Shown here: positions 33,989 to 40,714 of the stretch, piece by piece
Layout of the letters: every line of letters begins with the position of its first letter
Position numbering within the stretch: position 1 is the stretch's first letter
Assembly (NCBI RefSeq): GCF_043555935.1
Contig: NZ_JBIGIB010000005.1
Coordinates: 124,001-188,000, forward strand
Direction: 5' to 3'
Length of the DNA stretch: 64,000 nt
Source: Pelomonas baiyunensis
GTDB taxonomy: Bacteria > Pseudomonadota > Gammaproteobacteria > Burkholderiales > Burkholderiaceae_C
Made by a program: the position numbers and the translations under genes
The notes under the pieces: generated by a model
Seen by the model: only the letters and a program-made list of their open reading frames with translations
The model's database searches: none
Told to the model about the DNA's origin: nothing

Positions 33989-35352
33989 AGGATGGTCCTC
34001 GTGCGCATCACGTCGGCGTAGTAGCGGGCCGAGAGCTTGGGCGTGCGCTGCAGCGTCTCGTAGTCGCAGTGCACGATGCCGAAACGGCGCTGGTAGCCAT
34101 CTTCCCACTCGTAGTTGTCGATGAAGCTCCACAGGAAGTAGCCGTGCAGCGGCACGCCGTCGGCAATCGCGCGGTGGGCTTCACGCAGGTGGTTGCGCAG
34201 GAAGTCGCGGCGGTGCAGGTCCAGCACCTCGCCGTTCACCACGGGCTCGTCGTTGTAGCCGCAGCCGTTCTCGGTGATGTAGAGCGAGGTGTGGCCGTAC
34301 AACTCGGCACAAAAGCGCGTGGCCCAGTAGATGCACTGCGGCGCGATGTGCAGCCAGGGGCTGTCGGCCTTGGGGTAGTTCGCCGGCAGGGGCACGGCTT
34401 CCCAGGCTTTGTCGGAGGCACCCGCCTTGGGGGCGCGCACGTAGGTGCCGGTGTAAATGTTCAGGCCCAGGTGGTCGGTGGGCCGGCTGATGAGCTCGAA
34501 GTCGCCGGGCAGCACCTCGGGCGCGTCAGCCCCGGCGCGGGCCAGGTAGTCGGCCGGGTAGTGGCCGGCGTGCATGGCACCCAGCACGTGGGCGTTCTTC
34601 TCCAGGAACCAGGCTTTCGCGGCAGCGATGTCGGCCGGCGTTTCGGTGACGGGGATGCAGACGTCGCAGTTGTCGGTGAGGCCCACCACGGCGCCCGCGC
34701 CGCCGAACTCGCGCACCGCACGCACGCCATGCCCGTGGCACAGCAGCGCGTGGTGGAAGGTCTGGTTCACCACGGCCTGCGGCTCTTTGCGGCCCGGCGC
34801 CTTGGTGCCGTAGCCGTAGGCCAGCTGCGTGAAGCAGCGGATCTCGTTCATCGTGATCCAGTGCTTCACCTCGCCGGCAAACGCCTGCACCACGGTGTCG
34901 GCATAGCGGGCGAAGGCGTCCACCGTCACGCGCGAGGTCCAGCCGCCACGGTCTTCCAGGCTTTGCGGCAGGTCCCAATGGAACATCGTGACCCAGGGCG
35001 TGATGCCGTGGCGCTTCATGCTCGCAAACAGCCGGTGATAGAAGTCCAGGCCGGCGGGGTTGAGCTCGCCGTCGCCGTTCGGGTAGATGCGCGGCCAGGC
35101 CAGTGACAGGCGGTAGTGCTTCACGCCGAGCGACGCCATCAGCGCGAAGTCCTCGTCGAAGCGGTGGTAGTGGTCACAGGCCACGTCGAGCGTGTCGCCG
35201 TCGTGCACCTTGCCGGGCTGGCGGGCGAAGCGGTCCCAGATGGATTCGCCCTTGCCGTCGATGAAGGCGGCGCCCTCGATCTGGGCGGCGGCGGCGGCCA
35301 CGCCGAACACGAAGTCGGCGGGGAAGGGGCTGGCGTAGGTCAGTGCGGTCAT
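33985..35352 (-). CDS. GH1 beta-glucosidase
   Basis: A 455-residue protein, typical GH1 length, from ATG 35352. N-terminal FPADFVFGVAAAAAQIEGA matches the family start pattern. Acid/base Glu170 lies in WITMNEI (TFNEP in most members, so slightly divergent) and nucleophile Glu361 in YITENG; FLWSFIDNYEWEDGY near the C-terminus lines the active site. No signal peptide, so it is cytoplasmic and would split cellobiose or cello-oligosaccharides left after debranching. The GTGA overlap with the symporter gene means import and hydrolysis are made together. Confidence 0.94.
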   Translation of the reverse strand: MTALTYASPFPADFVFGVAAAAAQIEGAAFIDGKGESIWDRFARQPGKVHDGDTLDVACDHYHRFDEDFALMASLGVKHYRLSLAWPRIYPNGDGELNPAGLDFYHRLFASMKRHGITPWVTMFHWDLPQSLEDRGGWTSRVTVDAFARYADTVVQAFAGEVKHWITMNEIRCFTQLAYGYGTKAPGRKEPQAVVNQTFHHALLCHGHGVRAVREFGGAGAVVGLTDNCDVCIPVTETPADIAAAKAWFLEKNAHVLGAMHAGHYPADYLARAGADAPEVLPGDFELISRPTDHLGLNIYTGTYVRAPKAGASDKAWEAVPLPANYPKADSPWLHIAPQCIYWATRFCAELYGHTSLYITENGCGYNDEPVVNGEVLDLHRRDFLRNHLREAHRAIADGVPLHGYFLWSFIDNYEWEDGYQRRFGIVHCDYETLQRTPKLSARYYADVMRTRTIL

Positions 35353-35373
35353 GGGGTCAGGAGCGGGGCGCCG

Positions 35374-36630
35374 TCAGGGCGCGAGGAGAGAGTTCAGGGT
35401 CGATTCCAGGCTGCGGGCCCAGATCGCGTAACCGGCCGGGCTGAGGTGCAGCCAGTCGGGCAGGATGTCTTGGGAGAGCGTGCCGTCCGCGTTCATCAGG
35501 GCGGGGCCGAGGTCCAGGAAGCGCACCTTCTGCCCATCGGCCAGCGCGGGCAGCAGCGCGTTGATCTTGGCGTTGTGCCGGCGGGTCAGGTCGTCGGGCT
35601 TTTCGCCGCGCGGGAAGAGGGCCAGCAACAGCACGGTGGCCTGCGGCTGGCGCTTCTGGATCTCGGCCAGGTTGGCGCGGATGCCGGCGACGGTGAGCGC
35701 CGGGTCTTCCAGCCGGTCACCGGTGTTGTTGGTGCCGATCATCATGACGATGACCTTGGGCGCCATGCCGTCCAGTTCGCCCTGCTGCAGGCGCCACAGC
35801 AGGTTCTCGGTGCGGTCGCCGCCAAAGCCCAAGGCCACGGCGTTGTGTTGGGCGAAGCGCTCGGCCCAGACCTGCTTGCCCTCGTTCTCCCAGCCTTGGG
35901 TGATGGAGTCGCCCAGGAACACGAGGTCCACGCGCCGGCCGGCTTCCCGGTGGGCTTGGATTTCGGCGAGCTTTTGCGCATGGCGCGGCAGCCACCACTG
36001 CACGGCCCAGGATTCCTGCAGCCGCTGCGGCGTGACGGACTGCGTGCGGTAGTCCGGGCAAGCGGTGGTGGGCTTGCCCGTCTTGTTGAAGCGCAGGCGG
36101 CTGATCTGCACCTCGCCGCTGCCCGTGCCCTCCAGCGTGAAGGGCGTGGGCACGGCGGAGAAGTCGTCGCCCTCGCGCCAGAAGCATTTCAGCGCGAACG
36201 ACAGGTGCTGCGGGCCCTTGCCGATGAGTTCGCGGCCAGCGAACAAGAAGGGCAGCTTGCGCTCGCAATCCTTGCCGCAACCCAGCTTGAACTTCATGCC
36301 ACCGTGGGCGAGGTCGATCACGTTCAGGTCGAACTCCACCGTGCCTTGAGCCAGGTAGGGGGTGAGGTTGATGGGCTTGCCGCCTTGCCAACGCAACTGT
36401 GCGATCCAGGAGTTGCTGAACTGCAGCGTGAGCGTGCCGTCACCGGCCCGGCGGGCCGCCACGTGGCTGTTGGGCACGCGGGGTTGCGCCGGCTTGGGCA
36501 CGGTCACGCGGTCGGCGGCCAGCAGGGCTTCGCCTTCAAAGTCGGTGACGGCGATCTGCCAGCGTTGGAGGTCGAGCGCTTGGGTGGCGAGCGGCAGGGC
36601 TGCCAGCCAGGGCAGGAGGAATCGTTTCAT
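35374..36630 (-). CDS. SGNH/GDSL hydrolase with N-terminal beta-sandwich domain
   Basis: A 418-residue secreted protein from ATG 36630 (signal MKRFLLPWLAALPLATQA), overlapping the GH95 stop as ATGA. Residues about 20-185 form a beta-rich domain resembling the galactose-binding-like C-terminal module of some GH3 exo-glucanases. The esterase domain follows: block I FLGDSITQGW with Ser242, block II GFGGDR, block III GTNN (299-302), block V PDWLHLSPAGY with Asp392 and His395. It is probably an acetylesterase removing O-acetyl groups from the glycan, consistent with acetylated side-chain galactose in xyloglucan. It is not the CE20/sialate-esterase type by motif order. The domain pairing is unusual. 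Confidence 0.85.
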   Translation of the reverse strand: MKRFLLPWLAALPLATQALDLQRWQIAVTDFEGEALLAADRVTVPKPAQPRVPNSHVAARRAGDGTLTLQFSNSWIAQLRWQGGKPINLTPYLAQGTVEFDLNVIDLAHGGMKFKLGCGKDCERKLPFLFAGRELIGKGPQHLSFALKCFWREGDDFSAVPTPFTLEGTGSGEVQISRLRFNKTGKPTTACPDYRTQSVTPQRLQESWAVQWWLPRHAQKLAEIQAHREAGRRVDLVFLGDSITQGWENEGKQVWAERFAQHNAVALGFGGDRTENLLWRLQQGELDGMAPKVIVMMIGTNNTGDRLEDPALTVAGIRANLAEIQKRQPQATVLLLALFPRGEKPDDLTRRHNAKINALLPALADGQKVRFLDLGPALMNADGTLSQDILPDWLHLSPAGYAIWARSLESTLNSLLAP

Positions 36631-38990
36631 GGGAAGTTCAGCGTGCGGGCTTGGCCCGGTTGGAGGTGCAGGTCGATGACGCGTTCGCCCACGCGCAGGC
36701 GGCCGCCGCCCGCGCCGGCTGCGGCGCGCACCGTGGCGCGGGTGACGCGGCCCTGGGCCCAGGCGATGTCCACCACGAAGCCGCCGCGGGCGCGCAGGCC
36801 GCGCACCTCGCCCTGCGGCCAGGCGGCGGGCAGGGCGGGCAGCAGGTCGATGACGCCGTCGTGCGACTGCAGCAGCATTTCGGCGATGGCGGCGGTTGCG
36901 CCGAAGTTGCCGTCGATCTGGAAGGGCGGGTGGGTGTCGAACAGGTTGGGGTAGGTGCCGCCCTGGTTCACTTCGCCGCCCTCGCGCGCCTTGCGGGCGC
37001 CGGGTGGGGCCAGCAGATGGCCCAGCAGCCGGTGGGCGCGCTCGCCGTCGCGCAGCCGGGCCCACCAGGCCATCTTCCAGGCCATGGACCAGCCGGTGCT
37101 CACGTCGCCGCGCGCCTCCAGCGTGGTGCGCGCCGCCGCCGCGAGGGCCGGCGTGCGGCCGGGCGAAATCTGCCGGCCGGGGAACAGCGCGAACAGGTGG
37201 GACACGTGGCGGTGCGTGTCCTGCGGGGTGTCCAGCACCGGGTCGTTCAGCTCGGTGGGCCATTCCAGCAGCTGGCCCCAGCGGCCCACCTGCGGGCCGG
37301 CGAGCCGGTCGCGGATGCGCTCGGCCTTGGCCTGCACGGTGCGCTCGCCCAGCAGGGCGGCCGCTTGGGCGAGGTGGTCGAAGTGGTCCCACAGGATCTG
37401 CTGGTCGTAGGCCACGCCGTCCAGGATGGGGCCGTGCTCGGGCGACCAGCCGCTGGGGGCGACGAGGCGGCCGTCTGGCGTTGCCTGCAGCCGGTCTTCC
37501 CAGAACTCGCCCACTTCCTTCAGCACGGGCCAGGCCTGCTCGCGCAGGAAGCGGCGGTCTTGCGTGAAGGCGTAGTGCTCCCAGAAGTGGCGGGCGTACC
37601 AGGCGTTGCCGGTCAGGTTCCACAGGTAGCCCTGGGCGCCGAAGGGGTTGGTTTCGGTGCGCAGCGTCCAGCCGCGCACGGGGCGGCCGTCCTTCAAGAA
37701 AGTTTCGATGGGCGGCTGCACCGAGTGATCCCACGGCGGGGTTTCCGGCGGCAGCGCGGCGGGGTCGTTCAACGCGAGTGCGGCGCGTTCGGCAACAGGC
37801 CGGCGCCACTCGGGGATGAGGCGCTGCACGAAGCGGTGCAGCGGCCGCGCCGCTTCGGCCAGGTTCGTCACCTCGGCCGGCCAGTAGTTCATCTGGAGGT
37901 TGATGTTGGAGTGGTAGTCGCTGTTCCACGGCGGCTGCAGCGCGTCGTTCCACAGGCCTTGCAGGTTGGCGGGCAACGAACTCCGCGAGCTGCTGACCAG
38001 CAGGTAGCGGCCGAACTGGAAGTACAGCGCTTCCAGTTCCGGGTCGTGGCCCTGCTGGCTGTAGGCGGCCAGGCGGGCGTCGGTGGTGAGCGCGCGGCGC
38101 TCGGGTGGGGTGGCGCCCAGGTTCAGCTGCACGCGGCCCAGCAGGGCGCCCACGTCGCGCTCGTGCGCCTGGCGCAGTTGCGGCCAGCGCGGGGCGGCGG
38201 CCAGTTGCTGCTCCACGCGCGGCAGCGGCGGCTGGCCGTCAGCAAAGCTGGTGCCGGCGGCCAGCAGCACGGTGAGCGCGGTCGCGCCTTGAAAGCGCAG
38301 CGTGCTGCCCTCCACCGCCACGGTGCCGCCTTCGTTCACCACGCGCAGCTGGCTGGCGTAGGCCAGGCCGTTGGGCAGTTGGCCCACGGCGGTCAGCGTG
38401 TGGCCGGCGGCGCTGAGCGTGGCGCCGTGCCGGTCGGTCAGCGCGAGGCGGCCGCTGTAGGCCCCGGGCTGGTTGGCGGTCAGCCGCCAGGCGATGACTT
38501 GCGCCGGGTGGCTGGCCAGAGCCACGCGCTCGAAGCGCACGCCGCCCAGGGTGTAGCTCAGGCGGTTCACCGCGCGGGCGAGGTCCAGCGTGCGGCGGTA
38601 GTCGGTCACGGGCGCATCGGCGCCGTCCAGCGTGAGCACCACGTCGCCGAAGGGCTGGTAGGCGCCCATCGTGTGCCGGTCACCCGTCCACAGCGTGATG
38701 TCGTTGAACTGCAGCCGGTCGCGCGCCACCTGGCCGAACAGCATCGCGCCCAGCCGCCCGTTGCCGATGGGCAGGGCCTGCTGCTCCCAGCCCTGCGCCG
38801 TGTCGGGCGCCGGCGAGGCGTAGTGCAGCACGGGTTCGGCCGCGTATGAGTTGAGCGTGGCCGAGCCGACCAGAATGATGGCGGCGCGCAGCAGCCGCCT
38901 CCTCCAGCGGCCGCCGTGGAACCGGCTCTGCCGGGCCACCAGCGGCGCCCCCTCGAGGGGGCCGGCGAAGCCGGTAGGGGCGGAGCTCAT
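36627..38990 (-). CDS. GH95 alpha-L-fucosidase-like enzyme
   Basis: A 787-residue protein; start ATG 38990 overlaps the GH35 stop as ATGA. The GH95 layout is intact: N-terminal domain (LPIGNGRLGAMLFG, QFNDITLWTGD), catalytic (alpha/alpha)6 barrel with HSNINLQMNYWPAEV holding the two Asn that assist the base, PSGWSPEHGP with the presumed acid Glu, and FQIDGNFGATAAIAEML with the conserved Asp. GH95 enzymes are alpha-1,2-L-fucosidases or L-galactosidases; in xyloglucan loci they remove terminal fucose. The first 30 residues are encoded by an intergenic-type repeat, and the true export signal appears to begin at RRRLLRAAIILVGSATLNSYA. Confidence 0.92.
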   Translation of the reverse strand: MSSAPTGFAGPLEGAPLVARQSRFHGGRWRRRLLRAAIILVGSATLNSYAAEPVLHYASPAPDTAQGWEQQALPIGNGRLGAMLFGQVARDRLQFNDITLWTGDRHTMGAYQPFGDVVLTLDGADAPVTDYRRTLDLARAVNRLSYTLGGVRFERVALASHPAQVIAWRLTANQPGAYSGRLALTDRHGATLSAAGHTLTAVGQLPNGLAYASQLRVVNEGGTVAVEGSTLRFQGATALTVLLAAGTSFADGQPPLPRVEQQLAAAPRWPQLRQAHERDVGALLGRVQLNLGATPPERRALTTDARLAAYSQQGHDPELEALYFQFGRYLLVSSSRSSLPANLQGLWNDALQPPWNSDYHSNINLQMNYWPAEVTNLAEAARPLHRFVQRLIPEWRRPVAERAALALNDPAALPPETPPWDHSVQPPIETFLKDGRPVRGWTLRTETNPFGAQGYLWNLTGNAWYARHFWEHYAFTQDRRFLREQAWPVLKEVGEFWEDRLQATPDGRLVAPSGWSPEHGPILDGVAYDQQILWDHFDHLAQAAALLGERTVQAKAERIRDRLAGPQVGRWGQLLEWPTELNDPVLDTPQDTHRHVSHLFALFPGRQISPGRTPALAAAARTTLEARGDVSTGWSMAWKMAWWARLRDGERAHRLLGHLLAPPGARKAREGGEVNQGGTYPNLFDTHPPFQIDGNFGATAAIAEMLLQSHDGVIDLLPALPAAWPQGEVRGLRARGGFVVDIAWAQGRVTRATVRAAAGAGGGRLRVGERVIDLHLQPGQARTLNFP
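38948..38974. repeat. Double-hairpin intergenic-type repeat inside GH95 start
   Basis: CCCCCTCGAGGGGG (38948-38961) is a perfect palindrome followed directly by CCGGC-GAA-GCCGG (38962-38974), a second hairpin. This arrangement resembles dispersed palindromic elements normally found between genes in Burkholderiales. Here it lies within the first codons of GH95, giving the odd N-terminal residues GFAGPLEGAP. Confidence 0.6.
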
Positions 38991-40630
38991 CTCGTTCGGC
39001 CCATCGTCACTTTCAGCATCACCGGCTCGGCCGGCAGGTTCAGCCCCCAGTCCACCTGGTCGCCGTTCCACACGCGCTCCATCACCCAGCGTCCCTGGGC
39101 GTCGAAGCGGCCTTGCTCGGCGCGCAGCATCAGGCCCTGCGTGCCTTCGGCTGGCTCCAGGCGCACGCGCACGCGGTGGCCGATGACGATGAACTCATCC
39201 GGGCTGATCTGCGCGAACGCGGCGCCGCCGTTGGGTTCTTCCGTGCCCGGCGCGGGCTTGGCGAATTCGCCGCCCCAGCTGGCTTCGCCGAAGCGACCCA
39301 GCCGGTAGGTGAGCTTGGCCGTCCAGCCGGGGAAGTTCAGCTGCTGGGGCTGGCGGTCGTCACCCTCGGCCGCGCCCTGCACCTTGCCGTCCCATGCCCA
39401 CTGCGCCCATTGGCGCTGCAGGGGCGCGAACATGCGGTACACGCGCTCGAAGGGCTCCACCAGGGCCTTGTCGGTGGCGGTGCTGCCCAGCGGGTGGTTG
39501 CTGTAGTTGAAGTAGTCGATGCCGAAGGGCGAGATGCCGATGGCCCCGCGCCCCAGCATGGCGTAGATGAAGCGGGCGTAGGCCGGCTTGGTGCCGAACT
39601 CGGGTACCCACAGTGGGTTGTCCGGCCGCTGGAACAGCCGCAGGTTGGCTTCGATCTGGGCGGACTCGGGGCTGTAGAGGTCGGGGCCGACGATGTCCAC
39701 CGCCGGGGCGGCGGCCTTGTAGATGTCGATCACGTCCCAGCTCGGGCCGCCGCTGGAGAAGTTGTTGGCCCAGGGCTTGGGCGGTTGCTCCAACGGGTTG
39801 CGCAGCGCGTTGTTCACGTACATCGGCAGGTCGTACACCGCGCGGCCGGCCTGGGCGATGTGGCCGATGTAGCGGGCGATGGCCCAGGCGTGGAAGTACT
39901 CGTCGGCGTAGTCGCCATACACCTCGCGCCAATTTCCGGTGGCGGCCAGCTTGGGCTTTTGGCGGGCCAGCACTTCGGCGGGCACGGGCTGCTCGAACGC
40001 GGCCTGCGCGGCCGGGGCGTGGTCACGCGCCAGGCCGTAGGTGCCCACCTCGTTTTCCACCTGCACCATCAGCACGGTGCGTTCGGTGGCGTCGATCTTC
40101 TTGAGGTGCGTCATCAGCGCCACAAACGCGCGCTGGTCGTGTTTCAGGGTTTCGGTGCCGAAGGGGCTGAGGCAGTAGCTGGCCTTGCCGTCTTTGTCGC
40201 GCATCGCGGGAAAGCGCTGCGGCGCGAGCTTCACCCACGCCGGCGTGTACTGTGCGCTGGTGTTCTTCCAGGTCGCGAACCACAGCAGCACCAGGCGCTT
40301 CTTCTGCTGGCGGGCCTGCTTGACGAGCGTGTCGACGAAGCTGAAGTCGAAGCGCCCCTCCTCGGGCTCCACCTGCTCCCAGGCCACGGGCATCAGCACG
40401 GTGTTGGCGTGCAGGTCGTTCGCCGCAGCCCAGACGCTGGGCAGGGCGGCAGGGTAGTTGCTGGAGTTGTGCGCCTGCGCGCCCAGGATGAGGAAGGGCT
40501 TGCCGTCCACGAGCAGCGCGTGGCGGCCGTCGCGTTGGACGAGGCGGGGGGCTTCAGCGGCCTGGGCCGCCGGCAGGGCGAGCAGGCCGGCCAGGGCCGT
40601 GGCCGCCGCGAGGCAGGAGAAGGGCTTCAT
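38987..40630 (-). CDS. GH35 beta-galactosidase
   Basis: A 547-residue protein from ATG 40630 with a clear signal peptide (MKPFSCLAAATALAGLLALP, cleavage after AQA). The GH35 barrel has acid/base Glu194 in VQVENEVGTYG and nucleophile Glu344 in WVPEFGTK, and the C-terminal 150 residues form a DUF5597-like beta domain common in bacterial GH35 enzymes of plant-glycan loci. The expected role is release of beta-linked galactose from xyloglucan side chains in the periplasm. It is the first gene after the TonB receptor, separated by an 84-base interval with repeats and a hairpin, and overlaps GH95 by 4 bases. Confidence 0.92.
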   Translation of the reverse strand: MKPFSCLAAATALAGLLALPAAQAAEAPRLVQRDGRHALLVDGKPFLILGAQAHNSSNYPAALPSVWAAANDLHANTVLMPVAWEQVEPEEGRFDFSFVDTLVKQARQQKKRLVLLWFATWKNTSAQYTPAWVKLAPQRFPAMRDKDGKASYCLSPFGTETLKHDQRAFVALMTHLKKIDATERTVLMVQVENEVGTYGLARDHAPAAQAAFEQPVPAEVLARQKPKLAATGNWREVYGDYADEYFHAWAIARYIGHIAQAGRAVYDLPMYVNNALRNPLEQPPKPWANNFSSGGPSWDVIDIYKAAAPAVDIVGPDLYSPESAQIEANLRLFQRPDNPLWVPEFGTKPAYARFIYAMLGRGAIGISPFGIDYFNYSNHPLGSTATDKALVEPFERVYRMFAPLQRQWAQWAWDGKVQGAAEGDDRQPQQLNFPGWTAKLTYRLGRFGEASWGGEFAKPAPGTEEPNGGAAFAQISPDEFIVIGHRVRVRLEPAEGTQGLMLRAEQGRFDAQGRWVMERVWNGDQVDWGLNLPAEPVMLKVTMGRTR

Positions 40631-40637
40631 CGGGGCT

Positions 40638-40704
40638 CCGCAATCGGGTTACCGCAATCGGGTCTCCGCACCCAAGGGCCCGGCGCCCTTGCAGGCGCCG
40701 GGCC
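40638..40704. repeat. 14-base tandem repeat and GC-rich hairpin
   Basis: CCGCAATCGGGT occurs at 40638-40649 and 40652-40663 (period 14), followed by a partial third copy CCGCA. Next to it GGCCCGGCGCC (40677-40687) and GGCGCCGGGCC (40694-40704) form a perfect 11-base-pair stem. On the minus strand the hairpin comes just after the TonB receptor stop, without a T-run, so it may reduce readthrough or stabilise the receptor mRNA 3' end. Confidence 0.55.
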
Positions 40705-40714
40705 GGTGCGACGG

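Noticed and set aside
35374..36630. Assigning the SGNH esterase to CE20
   Set aside because: Motif order and the N-terminal accessory domain fit a GDSL/PAF-acetylhydrolase-like esterase, not the sialate-esterase-like CE20 enzymes.
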